Notes under the pieces: generated by a model | Databases searched by the model: none | What the model was told of the DNA's origin: nothing | What the model saw: the letters and a program-made list of their open reading frames with translations, nothing else | Translations under genes and position numbers: made by a program | NCBI GenBank assembly: GCA_015296065.1 | Contig: DVDU01000167.1 | Location: forward strand, 1-64,000 | DNA length: 64,000 nt | DNA from: Oscillatoriaceae cyanobacterium M33_DOE_052 | GTDB taxonomy: Bacteria > Cyanobacteriota > Cyanobacteriia > Cyanobacteriales > Laspinemataceae | Direction: 5' to 3' | In this document: positions 1 through 8,424 of the stretch, one piece after another | Layout of the letters: each line of letters begins with the position of its first letter | Position numbering within the stretch: position 1 is the first letter of the stretch

Positions 1-70
1 CCCCACACTCCCCACACTCCCCCTGCTCCCCGTCTCCCCCTCTCCCAGTCTCCCAGTCTCCCCATCTCCC
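1..70. repeat. Octanucleotide-type CCCC-rich repeat tract
   Basis: Degenerate tandem copies of an eight-base unit of the form GTCTCCCC, with variants ending in AGTCTCCC and ATCTCCCC. The same unit recurs inside the ABC ATPase gene at 3361-3532 and near 15990-16015, so it is a dispersed tandem repeat of this genome. It starts at the window edge, so its full length is unknown. Confidence 0.8.
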
Positions 71-244
71 CCGGGGGTGACGGCTAGGCCATCAATCATA
101 TGATGTCTCAAGACTTATTGCAAGTAATTCTTAATTAATTTGAGATTAATTTTCATTAAGTTAGATAGAAATTGGGCAAAAATTACTTATATGCTGTTAC
201 TAGCAAGCTAATTAAAACACCAATCAGCTCCCAGAAGCTGCCAT

Positions 245-787
245 CTAGCTAAACTCAGCAGCATCTCGCGACCAACCAGATCTAGGGCATTCCCAATCCT
301 CGGGCAGGACCGATGGCCAACCCCGATCGACCGCTTCGGGACAGATGGCGTGAATTGTCATCTGGCAGTCGAGCATATCGAATTGTGCAGATTCAGCCTG
401 CTTGCGACAAATTTGCAAAACCACCTCATTAGTAAACTCGATCGTCTTGTGGCAATTCACACAAACCAGATGGTGGTGATGCTGGGGAGAAGGTTGGTTA
501 AGTTCATAATGCTTATGGCCCTCCGCCAATTCCAATTCCCGCAAAATGCCCAAAAGCGCCATCAGCTTTACCGTGCGGTAAACTGTGGCTAAACCAATCT
601 GTCGCCCGGGAGGGGCGTCCTCCAACTCTTCTTGGCGGCGCAGCAGTTGGTAGAGTTCTTCGGCGTTTAGGTGTTTACCCTGGGGGAGAGTTTGAAAAAT
701 CCGCAGAATCCTCTCGCGCTGAGGTGTCAAACGCAATCCCCGGTCCTTGAGGACCGCTTTGAGTGCAGCTTCAGTATAAAATGCCAT
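245..787 (-). CDS. fur: Fur family ferric uptake regulator (FurA-like)
   Basis: Metal-dependent DNA-binding repressor that in cyanobacteria controls iron uptake and redox genes. The product is about 180 residues, normal for Fur. An N-terminal winged helix (LTPQRERIL near residue 20, ATVYRTVKLM near 67) is followed by the HHHH cluster (103-106) and a CVNC motif (109-112) of the metal and dimer domain. The usual second CxxC is not intact: only C149 (HAICPEA) and a later isolated C167 are seen, so the structural zinc site may be altered. The frame extends upstream to a TTG at 823, but the ATG at 787 begins the familiar family start and is preferred. The gene points away from a 970-base upstream gap that holds a TATTGA-N9-TCAATA inverted repeat, a possible autoregulatory site. 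Confidence 0.9.
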   Translation of the reverse strand: MAFYTEAALKAVLKDRGLRLTPQRERILRIFQTLPQGKHLNAEELYQLLRRQEELEDAPPGRQIGLATVYRTVKLMALLGILRELELAEGHKHYELNQPSPQHHHHLVCVNCHKTIEFTNEVVLQICRKQAESAQFDMLDCQMTIHAICPEAVDRGWPSVLPEDWECPRSGWSRDAAEFS

Positions 788-921
788 GTTTGCCTGCCGT
801 ACTTGGTTTGGAAAGTACCCCAACCCTCTAGCTAGCAGCGGTGGAAGCCCGCATCCGCTCTTCGCATCGCCACCCTCATCTGATATAGCTCTTTAGTTGA
901 GGTTTTAAAGCAGTGTAAATT

Positions 922-942
922 TATTGAAAACTTTTGTCAATA
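922..942. promoter_or_regulatory. Inverted repeat upstream of fur
   Basis: TATTGA, nine bases, then TCAATA, in an A/T-rich stretch 135 bases upstream of the preferred fur start. It resembles A/T-rich Fur operators in general character only. Autoregulation of fur is common in the family, but assigning it to this site is inference. Confidence 0.3.
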
Positions 943-1580
943 GATTTTCTGCGCATCCTGGGCTGCTTTTGCCCATATCGCCTAATTTTTAGTTATCACT
1001 CTGTGGCATAAGTATCCCCAGAACCTATATAACTGTTACTAAAACTTAGCAATAACTCTGTGTAGCCCTGCACTGAGTTTCTGTGCGCCGGGAGTCTGGC
1101 GGAGGTGCCTATCTAGCCGCTGGTTTGAAAATCATGCTTTGGGGATTCTAGACCAAGGTGGAGAAAGCTAGGGACCCATAAGAGCCATTGCCGCCTGGTC
1201 CAGCAACTTTCAGGATGAGGATCTCTGTTGTGGCTGTTGCGCCAAAGGATACCCGGAGTAATTTGAGCCGATGCTGGACATAAGCGAGCATGGCTGTATC
1301 CCTTGCGCAGAGAGAGTTACAAGGTATCGACTTTTGGCGATAACTGAAAATTTTTAAAATTTTGCAAAAATTTTGGGGAAACCTGTTGAGAATTATTTTC
1401 ACCTGTATTATCCTGTGATTACAGGGCAGCGCTTGGGGCTTGATTCCCAGAGGTGGCTACCTCAGCTAAAACCAAATACAAATTAATCTTATTTAGGTGC
1501 TGATGAAGTCACTAGAGCTAGAAGCTGGAGGAGATGGAGTTTGCAGGGGTCCAATGTGGCAACAGGGGGGTTGGGGCTTC

Positions 1581-1650
1581 AGAAACCAGGTTTCTTTGCC
1601 AAATCTCGGTTGATGAGGAGAAATCTCTGTAGAAACCCGGTTTCTTTGGC
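1581..1650. repeat. Two dispersed AGAAACCxGGTTTCT palindromes
   Basis: AGAAACCAGGTTTCTTTG at 1581-1598 and AGAAACCCGGTTTCTTTG at 1631-1648, 50 bases apart. Two more copies lie at 36555-36569 and 36608-36622, again about 53 bases apart, and a half copy is near 21145. The paired spacing suggests that the mobile unit is a roughly 65-base element with a palindrome at each end. Confidence 0.7.
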
Positions 1651-1756
1651 AGAGAAGCATCACCATCACTACAGGGTGTAATTCGTCCTTTGTCCTTTGT
1701 TACTTAACAAATAATAAATACCAAGTAGTAGATATCGGCTAGCAGATAATAGAAAC

Positions 1757-2413
1757 ATGAACAATTCAAAACCCAGAAAATCAGTGGCTCCGTTCCAAGT
1801 TGAGGGGCGGTTTCTCGGCTATATCTACAAAGATGGCGATAAAATCAAAAAGCTGCGCCTGGAAACAGCGATCGGGGAATACTGGTTTAAACTGGCTAAA
1901 CCCCTGCAAACCAGCTTGGGAGAACAGTTGCAACCAGGGGATGTAGTTACAGTCAGTGGTGAAAGCAGCTTTTGTTTGAAAACGGGAAAACTGAAACTGA
2001 AAGCGGAAGCACTCAAGCGGGGAGCCGATGGGGGATGGCAGTCTCTATGCAGCGATCGCCCGGGGGTGGCGTTCGCGAAGGATGACCAAAAGCAGTCGGT
2101 TGCCTCGGATAGCCGCCCTCTAAGTTGTGTTGTGCCAGAGGTTCCCTCAGCCACAATTTTGGTTTGTCAAAAATCCGATTGTTGGAAGCGGGGAGGATCT
2201 CAAGTTTGTCAGGCATTAGAACAGCACTTGCGCGATCGAGGCTTAGAAAACCAAGTCACCATCCAAGCCACCGGCTGCATGAAGCGCTGCAAAGCCGGTC
2301 CCAATATGATTATTATGCCAGATAAAACCCGCTACAGTCACATAGAACCATCAGAAATACCCCAAATGATAGATGAGCATTTTCAAGCACAAATCATCCA
2401 ACAGGTATATTAG
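1757..2413 (+). CDS. (2Fe-2S) ferredoxin domain protein with N-terminal OB-like domain
   Basis: About 218 residues. The C-terminal half is a thioredoxin-like ferredoxin fold of the NuoE/HoxE type. Four cysteines fit a [2Fe-2S] cluster: C137 and C142 in ILVCQKSDCW, and C174 and C178 in ATGCMKRCKAGP. The N-terminal part (about residues 12-88) is rich in beta strand and looks like an OB-fold nucleic-acid or ligand-binding module. The ATG at 1757 is the first good start and lies just after a repeat-rich leader. The role is probably electron transfer or cluster carrying, but the redox partner is unknown. No NADH dehydrogenase or hydrogenase genes are adjacent, so an involvement in a complex cannot be inferred. 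The protein type is familiar from other cyanobacteria. Confidence 0.8.
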   Translation: MNNSKPRKSVAPFQVEGRFLGYIYKDGDKIKKLRLETAIGEYWFKLAKPLQTSLGEQLQPGDVVTVSGESSFCLKTGKLKLKAEALKRGADGGWQSLCSDRPGVAFAKDDQKQSVASDSRPLSCVVPEVPSATILVCQKSDCWKRGGSQVCQALEQHLRDRGLENQVTIQATGCMKRCKAGPNMIIMPDKTRYSHIEPSEIPQMIDEHFQAQIIQQVY

Positions 2414-2505
2414 TCATTGGTCATTTGTCATTTGTCCCTTGTCACTTGTCACTTTTCCACTTGTGACCAAAGGACAAATGACTAATGACCAAGGACAAAG
2501 GACAT
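2412..2505. repeat. Heptamer repeat array forming a long inverted repeat
   Basis: The left arm carries units such as GTCATTT, GTCCCTT and GTCACTT. The right arm carries their complements (GACAAATGACTAATGACC, AAGGACAAAGGAC). The arms can pair into one large imperfect hairpin between two co-directional genes. The pattern matches the short tandemly repeated heptamers (STRR class) described in filamentous cyanobacteria. It may also act as a transcription-attenuating structure. Confidence 0.75.
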
Positions 2506-2540
2506 TATAAGAATAGATAGCGGGTTGCAAGATAGAGCCA

Positions 2541-3785
2541 ATGAGTGAAAATTCAATTTTGCGTTTAGCCAATGTCACCAAGCAGTATGCTAACGCTAAA
2601 GGAGCCGCTGTAGCGGAGGTATCCCTGACCTTAGAACCAGGGGAAATTATGGCCTTGTTAGGGCCATCTGGGTGCGGAAAAACTACTCTATTGCGGTTAA
2701 TGGCTGGGTTTGAGCGACCCGATGGGGGGACGATCGAGCTGGCAGGAACCACCGTAGCCAGTGCGGGGGAATGGGTGCCACCAGAACGGCGGCGCTTAGG
2801 CATGGTATTTCAAGAATACGCCCTCTTTCCCCATTTAAAAGTAGCAGATAATGTGGGATTTGGCTTGCAGCGCGTCAGCAAAAAAGAAGCCAAACAAAGA
2901 ATAGAAGAAATGTTATCCTTGGTGGGATTACAAGGCATGGAAAACCGCTATCCCCACGAACTTTCTGGCGGCCAAAGACAGCGGGTGGCTCTGGCGCGGG
3001 CACTGGCCCCGGCTCCCACCTTAGTCCTATTAGATGAACCTTTGAGTAATTTAGACTTGCAAGTGCGGCTGTATCTGCGCGAAGAAATTCGCAAAATCCT
3101 GAAAAATACCGGGACAACGGCAATTTTTGTAACCCACGACCAAGAAGAAGCCCTGGCGATTTCCGATCGGGTGGGCGTCATGCGCCACGGCAAAATCGAG
3201 CAACTAGGCACCCCAGAAGAAATCTACAGTGAGCCAGCATCTCGCTTCGTCGCCGGATTCGTCACCAGAGCCAATTTCCTCCCTGCCAAACGCCTGGGCC
3301 AAGTCTGGGAAACCGAAGTAGGATGTTTTCATGTGGGAACTGTGGGAACTGGGGAACCAGGGGACCGTCTCCCCGTCTCCCCATCTCCCCGGTCGGTGAG
3401 CGAAGCCGAACCGCGTCTCCCCGTCTCCCCGTCTCCCCGTCTCCCGATCGGTGAGCGAAGCCGAACCGCCGTCTCCCCGTCTCCCCGTCTCCCCGTCTCC
3501 GCGTCCCCCCGTCCCCCCATCTCCGAGTCCCCCTGGGGGGAAGTGATGATTAGGGAAGAGGATTTGTGCGTCATTCCCGACGAGGGAGCCGCCACCGTGA
3601 TTGGCGATCGGCAATTTTTAGGCCGCGAACACCGCTACTGTCTCATTACCCCCTCCGGGCAAGAAATCCACGCCCGCACCCAAAATAGCCCCCCTCTCCC
3701 CATAGGCACTCGCGTCCAAATCGCCGTCTCCCCGGACATTTCCGGAACCGGAGCCGTGAGAGTGTATCCCCCTGATGAGGATTAA
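2541..3785 (+). CDS. ABC transporter ATP-binding protein, FbpC/FutC-like, with in-frame repeat
   Basis: Cytoplasmic ATPase of an importer, closest by eye to ferric-iron (FbpC/FutC) and PotA-type subunits. Walker A GPSGCGKTT is at residues 41-49, Q-loop near 91, signature LSGGQRQ at 141-147, Walker B LVLLDEP at 161-167 and the H-loop at THD near 198-200. After the nucleotide-binding domain (to about 255) a Pro/Ser/Arg tract at 276-330 is encoded by octanucleotide repeats. It repeats every eight residues (PVSPSPRL). The TOBE-like C-terminal domain follows from about 335. At 414 residues it is about 60 longer than usual, which the tract accounts for. No permease or binding protein is adjacent, so the substrate is unproven. 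The nearby fur gene makes iron plausible but is not evidence. Confidence 0.85.
   Translation: MSENSILRLANVTKQYANAKGAAVAEVSLTLEPGEIMALLGPSGCGKTTLLRLMAGFERPDGGTIELAGTTVASAGEWVPPERRRLGMVFQEYALFPHLKVADNVGFGLQRVSKKEAKQRIEEMLSLVGLQGMENRYPHELSGGQRQRVALARALAPAPTLVLLDEPLSNLDLQVRLYLREEIRKILKNTGTTAIFVTHDQEEALAISDRVGVMRHGKIEQLGTPEEIYSEPASRFVAGFVTRANFLPAKRLGQVWETEVGCFHVGTVGTGEPGDRLPVSPSPRSVSEAEPRLPVSPSPRLPIGERSRTAVSPSPRLPVSASPRPPISESPWGEVMIREEDLCVIPDEGAATVIGDRQFLGREHRYCLITPSGQEIHARTQNSPPLPIGTRVQIAVSPDISGTGAVRVYPPDED
3361..3532 (+). repeat. Octanucleotide tandem repeat inside the ABC ATPase gene
   Basis: Copies of GTCTCCCC (with GCGTCCCC, CATCTCCC variants) run through the coding frame and give an eight-residue protein period because three copies make 24 bases. 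Two 22-base identical inserts (3393-3414 and 3448-3469) with the core GGTGAGCGAAGCCGAACC interrupt the array. The frame stays open throughout. Confidence 0.9.
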
Positions 3786-3792
3786 ACATAAA

Positions 3793-3946
3793 ATGGTCAT
3801 TTGTCATTAGTCATTTGTCATTAGTCCTTTGTCCTTAGTCATTAGTCCTTTGTCCTTTGTTTGGTCATAAAAGTGAAAAAAGACAAGGGACAAGTGACAA
3901 GTGACAAGTGACCAATGACAAAGGACTAATGACCAAGGACTAATGA
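3793..3946. repeat. Heptamer repeat array, inverted repeat
   Basis: Left arm of GTCATTA, GTCATTT, GTCCTTT units to about 3863, then right arm of AAGGACAA, GTGACAA, GACTAAT units to the start of the kinase gene. It is the same family as 2412-2505. The first in-frame ATG of the kinase (3943) lies inside this repeat, one reason to prefer the ATG at 3958. Confidence 0.75.
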
Positions 3947-3957
3947 CAAATAACCCT

Positions 3958-6162
3958 ATGAGCATCTGCATCAATCCCCAATGTGCCAGCCCGCAAAATC
4001 CCGATAACGTGCAATATTGCCAAACTTGCGGCAGTGAATTATTGCTATTTGGGCGGTATCGAGCCGTGCGGGAAATGGGAAAAGGCGGTTTTGGCAAAAC
4101 CCTAGAAGTGCGGGAGGGGAACAAGGCTAAAGTCCTGAAAATGCTGATGCTGGATAACCAGAAAGCCATCTCTTTATTTCAGCAAGAAGCCAAAGTCCTC
4201 CAAGAATTGAATCACCCCGGTATCCCCAAAGCTGACGGTTATTTTACCTTTGTCCCCAGAAACAGCCAGCAACCGATACATTGCCTGGTGATGGAATTTG
4301 TGGCGGGGGATGATTTGGGGGAATGGTTGCGCCGCCGGGGAAACCAACCGTTAGAAGCTCACTTGGCATTGGGTTGGTTGCGATCGCTCGCCGGGATATT
4401 GCACCAAGTGCATCAAAAAAACTTTTTTCACCGGGATATCAAGCCATCGAATATCATGTTAAAGCCCGATGGGCAGTTGGCTTTGATTGATTTTGGCGCC
4501 GCCAGAGAAGTCAGCAACACTTATGTGGCCAAAGTCCAAGGCGGGATGGCTGTTACTGGGATTATTTCCGCTGGTTATACGGCTCCCGAACAGGCGATCG
4601 GCAAAGCCTTGCCCCAATCAGATTTTTTTGCCTTGGGCCGCACCTTCATACATCTGCTCACAGGCAAACCACCCCATGATTTTGGCGAAGACCCCCAAAC
4701 CGGTCAACTGCTGTGGCGAGACAGTGCCCCCCAAGTCCCTCCAGGATTAGCCGACCTACTCGATCGGATGATGGCAATGCTGCCAGGGAAGCGGCCCCAA
4801 AGTACCGGCGAGCTGCTACAACTTCTAACACAGATAGAACAAGGAGGAAAACTCCTGGGTGTCACCCAGCCAGGAAACACCAACTCTTTATCTCAGGTAG
4901 CCACAGTCCCAGCAATTCCGCCTGGTAAAAGCAACACCACTACAGTCACAGATACCGGCAGTTATGCCAAAGTCCTAGTGACCGGAGTTATCCTCCTGTT
5001 GGCGGGAGCCGGATGGTACATTTACCAGTCAGAACAGCCGCAAAAGCCAGTAGTTTCTGTCATTAACACGCCAACACCCACACCCACGCCGACAACCACA
5101 CCCACACCCACACCGACACCCACGCCGACACCCACACCCACGCCGACAGCCACGCCGACACCCACGCCGACACCCACACCCACACCCACGCCGACACCCA
5201 CGCCCACACCCACGCCGACACCCACACCCACACCTACACCCACGCCAACACCCACACCCACACCATCATCAGAGATATCGCCGGTGGAAAGTATCGCGGC
5301 TCATCAGAAACCGGTGTATGGGGTGGCGGTAGTAGAAAATGGGACCCTCATGGCCAGTGCCAGTGAAGACGGACAGGTGAAACTGTGGAATGAGCGAGAA
5401 GGGGAACCAGTTGCTACCCTGTCCAAACATCAGAGTGTTATTTGGTCCGTGGCTGTGAGTCCCGATCGTGCTACCCTAGCCACAGGGAGCGCCGACACAC
5501 AGATTATGCTCTGGGATGCCAAAACCGGACAATGGCAAAAAACCCTATCGGGACATACAGACCAAGTGCATGCCGTAGCATTCAGTCCCGACGGCACCAA
5601 ACTGGTCAGTGGAAGTGGCGGTATCGGCAAAGATTTTACTGCTAAAATCTGGGATGTGAATAGTGGCCAAGTTCTGCAAACCTTCCAACACGATGAAAGA
5701 GTGTTAGCCGTGGCATTCAGTCCCGATGGCAGGACCGTAGCTACTGGGACAGAGGACAAATTAGTAAAAATTTGGGATGCGAACAGCGGTAAGGAAGTGC
5801 TAAGCCTAGGGGAAAATTCCACCTACATTCCCGCTGTGAGTTTCAGTCCCGATGGTCAAATGCTGGCTGCTGCCAATGCCAGCCGAATTAAAATTTGGGA
5901 CCCACAGACGGGGCAACTGCAAAGCCAGCTCAAGGGTCACATGGGGCCAGTGAATGCCATTGCCTTCAGTCCCAAAGACGGCATTTTAGCCAGCGCCAGC
6001 AATGATGGTACAGTGAAACTGTGGAACCCCCGTGGAGGCAAAGAACTGGCTACCTTAAAAGGGGACGGCAGTCAACTCCTGTCTGTAGCATTCAGTGACG
6101 ATGGCCGCACGGTCATCGGTGGCAGCAAAGATGGAATCGTGCAACTGTGGCAAGTGCCATAA
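3958..6162 (+). CDS. Membrane Ser/Thr protein kinase with zinc ribbon and WD40 propeller
   Basis: Eukaryotic-type kinase of about 734 residues. An N-terminal zinc-ribbon (CINPQC, then CQTCG) precedes the kinase domain. Visible motifs are the glycine loop GKGGFGKT near residue 42, catalytic loop HRDIKPSN near 158 and DFG near 178. One membrane segment (about 338-356) is followed by a Thr-Pro linker of about 65 residues made by a hexamer DNA repeat, then a C-terminal WD40 propeller (about 444-734, seven blades, typical FSPDG and LWD/IWD ends). The layout suggests a cytoplasmic kinase and a propeller on the other side of the membrane as a sensor or docking platform. The side is inferred from a single membrane pass. 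The ATG at 3943 is an alternative start within a repeat. Confidence 0.92.
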   Translation: MSICINPQCASPQNPDNVQYCQTCGSELLLFGRYRAVREMGKGGFGKTLEVREGNKAKVLKMLMLDNQKAISLFQQEAKVLQELNHPGIPKADGYFTFVPRNSQQPIHCLVMEFVAGDDLGEWLRRRGNQPLEAHLALGWLRSLAGILHQVHQKNFFHRDIKPSNIMLKPDGQLALIDFGAAREVSNTYVAKVQGGMAVTGIISAGYTAPEQAIGKALPQSDFFALGRTFIHLLTGKPPHDFGEDPQTGQLLWRDSAPQVPPGLADLLDRMMAMLPGKRPQSTGELLQLLTQIEQGGKLLGVTQPGNTNSLSQVATVPAIPPGKSNTTTVTDTGSYAKVLVTGVILLLAGAGWYIYQSEQPQKPVVSVINTPTPTPTPTTTPTPTPTPTPTPTPTPTATPTPTPTPTPTPTPTPTPTPTPTPTPTPTPTPTPTPTPSSEISPVESIAAHQKPVYGVAVVENGTLMASASEDGQVKLWNEREGEPVATLSKHQSVIWSVAVSPDRATLATGSADTQIMLWDAKTGQWQKTLSGHTDQVHAVAFSPDGTKLVSGSGGIGKDFTAKIWDVNSGQVLQTFQHDERVLAVAFSPDGRTVATGTEDKLVKIWDANSGKEVLSLGENSTYIPAVSFSPDGQMLAAANASRIKIWDPQTGQLQSQLKGHMGPVNAIAFSPKDGILASASNDGTVKLWNPRGGKELATLKGDGSQLLSVAFSDDGRTVIGGSKDGIVQLWQVP
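5069..5263 (+). repeat. Hexamer repeat encoding the Thr-Pro linker
   Basis: Alternating ACACCC and ACGCCG/ACGCCC units encode an uninterrupted TP repeat within the kinase-WD40 gene. The complementary strand gives an open Gly-Val repeat frame that is only a shadow. Such arrays change length easily by slippage in multiples of two residues. Confidence 0.9.
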
Positions 6163-6166
6163 TTGT

Positions 6167-6190
6167 CAAATGACAAAGGACAAAGGACAA
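6167..6190 (+). repeat. Short heptamer repeat tract
   Basis: AAATGACAAAGGACAAAGGAC directly after the kinase stop, a short member of the heptamer family found at 2412 and 3793. Confidence 0.6.
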
Positions 6191-6291
6191 ATCCGTAATC
6201 ATATTTTCAGGTTATAAATTCAATTCTTGAATTAAGATTGAAGCTGAGGAATAATCCTGACCAAATCAACTCAATTGATGAGCGAATTGTT

Positions 6292-7470
6292 ATGTCTTAC
6301 AGACCGATCTATCTGGACAATCACGCCACAACAACGGTAGATGAGCGGGTAATGGCCGCCATGATGCCTTACTTTATGGAATATTTCGGCAATTCCGGGA
6401 GTATTAACCATCAATATGGTTGGGAAGCCGAAGCGGGAATTAAACAGGCACGGGAGCAAATCGCCACAGCTATTAACGCCACACCAGAAGAGATTGTATT
6501 TACCAGTGGGGCTACGGAAGCAAACAATTTGGCGATTAAAGGAATAGCCGAGGCTTATTTCCAAAAAGGTAAGCATATCATCACAGTGCAAACGGAACAT
6601 AATGCCGTTTTGCATACCTGTCAGTATCTGGAATCCTTGGGATTTGAAGTGACTTATCTGCCTGTACAGTCGGATGGGTTGGTGAATTTGCAGCAATTAG
6701 ATGCGGCATTTCGTCCTGACACGATTTTAGTATCGGTGATGGCGGGGAATAATGAAATTGGGGTGTTGCAGCCCATCGGCGCGATCGGGATTATGTGCCG
6801 CGAGCGGGAAGTATTATTCCACACCGACGCCGCCCAAGCCGTAGGGAAAAGCCCGATCGACGTAGAAGCAATGCGCATCGATTTAATGTCCATAACCGCC
6901 CATAAAATTTATGGACCAAAAGGAATTGGGGCGTTGTACGTGCGGCGGCGCAATCCTCGGGTGAAACTAGCTCCCCAAATGCACGGCGGCGGACAAGAAA
7001 GAGGCATGAGAGCGGGAACCCTATTCACACCGCAAATTGTGGGGTTTGGGAAGGCGATGGAATTATGCACCGAGCTGATGGAAACAGAATCAGCCCGTTT
7101 GTTGGCGTTACGAGAGCGATTGTGGCATCAATTATCATCAATTGATGACATCTATCTCAACGGACATCCCACCATGCGGGTGGCGGGAAATCTGAATGTG
7201 AGCATTGGCGGGGTAGATGGTGCGGCTCTGCGCCTAGGGTTACAGTCAGTGGTAGCATTGTCTTCTAGTTCCGCATGCAGTACCGGTAAAGCGAATCCCT
7301 CCCATGTGTTAATGGCCATAGGACGGTCAGAAGAGCTATCCCGCGCTAGTTTACGATTTGGAATTGGTCGGTTTAATACCGAGGCAGAAATTGATCAAGT
7401 GGCAGAAGCGACTATATCCACGATTAATTCTCTGCGCCAAGCCACAATCAAGCAACCGGCCATAATTTAA
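6292..7470 (+). CDS. Cysteine desulfurase, IscS/NifS family
   Basis: PLP enzyme that takes sulfur from cysteine for Fe-S cluster and other sulfur-cofactor synthesis. About 392 residues, normal for the family. Visible motifs are YLDNHATT at the N terminus, HTDAAQ and SITAHKIYGPKG with the PLP lysine near residue 204, and the active-site loop SSSSACSTG with the catalytic cysteine near 328. The long extended loop around the cysteine is of the group I (NifS/IscS) type. The frame opens upstream at a TTG (6238), but the ATG at 6292 starts the usual family sequence. No iscU, nifU or nif genes are close, so a general housekeeping role is more likely than a nitrogenase-specific one. The choice between iscS and nifS symbols is left open. 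Confidence 0.92.
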   Translation: MSYRPIYLDNHATTTVDERVMAAMMPYFMEYFGNSGSINHQYGWEAEAGIKQAREQIATAINATPEEIVFTSGATEANNLAIKGIAEAYFQKGKHIITVQTEHNAVLHTCQYLESLGFEVTYLPVQSDGLVNLQQLDAAFRPDTILVSVMAGNNEIGVLQPIGAIGIMCREREVLFHTDAAQAVGKSPIDVEAMRIDLMSITAHKIYGPKGIGALYVRRRNPRVKLAPQMHGGGQERGMRAGTLFTPQIVGFGKAMELCTELMETESARLLALRERLWHQLSSIDDIYLNGHPTMRVAGNLNVSIGGVDGAALRLGLQSVVALSSSSACSTGKANPSHVLMAIGRSEELSRASLRFGIGRFNTEAEIDQVAEATISTINSLRQATIKQPAII

Positions 7471-7829
7471 TTATGTTTGGGGGGTGACGAAGAGCGTTGC
7501 CCCCTCCAGTCTGTGAATCTCAAGAGATGATTACTAACCATCAGGATAGAGTCTGTAGGTTGAGTTGAGGAACTCTGGACGATTGCGACCACCACGAACT
7601 AATAAGGCTTCGTTGGGAATCCTTTGCACAAATTTATGGGGGTTGATGCAAGTACGCGCTATATCTTACCAGCAATCTATGTGCTTTTGGCAGCATTTGA
7701 GGGGGAGGCAGGGTGAAACTGTTGTGAGATATGCTATGCTGGTTGTGGTGGTTAGTGCAAGGCAGTAATTTTTCCCAAAATGGTAAATTAGCTTAAATTT
7801 ACTGTAGCCACCAGTTCCCAGTCTAGACC
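7471..7829. other. Intergenic region with a gene remnant
   Basis: No intact gene is seen. A short plus-strand frame at 7565-7768 has no family resemblance. The minus strand carries the degraded frame described at 7534-7665. The region opens the accessory patch that runs to 11.1 kb. Confidence 0.5.
7534..7665 (-). pseudogene. Remnant of a VRGG-type protein
   Basis: A stop-to-stop frame of 43 codons without a start codon reads like the inside of a real protein, with the stretches NPHKFVQRIPNEALLVRGG and RNRPEFLNSTYRLYPDG. From memory, LVRGG followed by Asn-Arg-Pro-Glu occurs near the N terminus of a group of cyanobacterial and other bacterial toxin-like hypothetical proteins. Both flanks are missing. 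It is probably what is left of a decayed gene. The family link is from memory and uncertain. Confidence 0.35.
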
Positions 7830-8216
7830 ATGAGCGCCATAACCAGCAACATCCACCTGCCATTAGCTGAAATTAACCAGTTTTGTCACCGCTGGCATAT
7901 CACAGAATTTGCCCTCTTTGGCTCCGTCTTGCGAGAGGACTTTCGCCACGATAGTGACATTGATGTGTTAGTCACTTTTGACCCTCAATTTCAGCGGGGT
8001 TTCGCCGAAACTTTACAAATGCGTCAGGAGCTAGAAACCCTCTTTGGGCGCGAAGTTGACTTGATTGTAAAAGCCGCCATAGAGCGGAGCGAAAATTGGC
8101 TCCGCCGCCAAAATATACTGGAATCTGCACGGGTTATTTATCCTATAAAGCAATTTATCCTCATTCCTCAATTCAAAAAATATGAGGTAAAAAATGACAG
8201 AAATTACTTCCAATGA
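7830..8216 (+). CDS. MNT-type nucleotidyltransferase (minimal NTase)
   Basis: Small nucleotidyltransferase-fold protein of the MntA kind. The catalytic pattern is clear: ALFGSVLREDF then DSDIDVLVTF, that is GSxxR with the two metal-binding aspartates, near residues 29-49; a third acidic position is in EVDLIV. In this family the enzyme is usually the antitoxin partner of a HEPN toxin (HepT) and modifies it by AMPylation, but no HEPN gene is next to it here. The gene overlaps the following Phd-like antitoxin by 23 bases. The last 20 residues look like a tail read into the leader of the next gene. Its orphan state suggests decay of an older cassette or a partner elsewhere. Confidence 0.82.
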   Translation: MSAITSNIHLPLAEINQFCHRWHITEFALFGSVLREDFRHDSDIDVLVTFDPQFQRGFAETLQMRQELETLFGREVDLIVKAAIERSENWLRRQNILESARVIYPIKQFILIPQFKKYEVKNDRNYFQ

Positions 8217-8424
8217 ACTGCCCCAAATTCTCCAGAGTCTATTTATAGAAGTAGAACGCACTAAAACACCCCTTACAGTCATCCATGAAGGCAAACCATT
8301 AGTGATTATCTATCCCGCCACTAGCCCAGATGACCGCCCTACTTTTGGGGTGATGAAGGGAAGCGGTGAAATTTTAGGAGATATAATTTTTCCTGAGCCT
8401 CAGCCCTGGGATGTGTTAGAATGA
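8194..8424 (+). CDS. Phd/YefM-type antitoxin
   Basis: 76 residues with the look of a type II antitoxin: an N-terminal segment (ITSNELPQILQSLFIEV) and the typical beta strand pair TPLTVIHEGKPLVIIYPAT, where family members carry a short basic or glycine turn and an I-x-P ending. A C-terminal acidic and proline-rich tail (PEPQPWDVLE) would be the toxin-binding part. It overlaps the next start codon in an ATGA arrangement at 8421-8424, the standard coupling to a PIN-domain toxin, but that toxin is truncated here. The gene probably survives as an orphan antitoxin. Confidence 0.75.
   Translation: MTEITSNELPQILQSLFIEVERTKTPLTVIHEGKPLVIIYPATSPDDRPTFGVMKGSGEILGDIIFPEPQPWDVLE

Larger units (their letters stand above)
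824..1756. other. Long intergenic region upstream of fur
   Basis: No convincing gene is seen. A small open frame on the minus strand (1148-1402) has no family resemblance. The region holds a 6-bp inverted repeat at 922-942, two AGAAACC/GGTTTCT palindromes at 1581-1650 and a short CCTTTGTCCTTTGT heptamer tract near 1686-1702. It must contain the promoters of the divergent genes fur and the ferredoxin-domain gene at 1757. Confidence 0.6.

Noticed and set aside
1148-1402. Minus-strand 84-codon frame upstream of fur
   Set aside because: No family resemblance, no ribosome-binding site and atypical composition.
3204-3614. Minus-strand frames rich in GDGETGRRGDGE within the ABC ATPase gene
   Set aside because: They are the complement of the octanucleotide array. 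The plus-strand frame carries all ABC motifs.
5022-5261. Minus-strand open frame of alternating Gly-Val
   Set aside because: It is the complement of the Thr-Pro linker repeat in the kinase-WD40 gene; a pure repeat shadow.
6238-7470. Cysteine desulfurase as part of a nif cluster
   Set aside because: No nifU, nifB or other nif gene within reach; a housekeeping role is the simpler reading.
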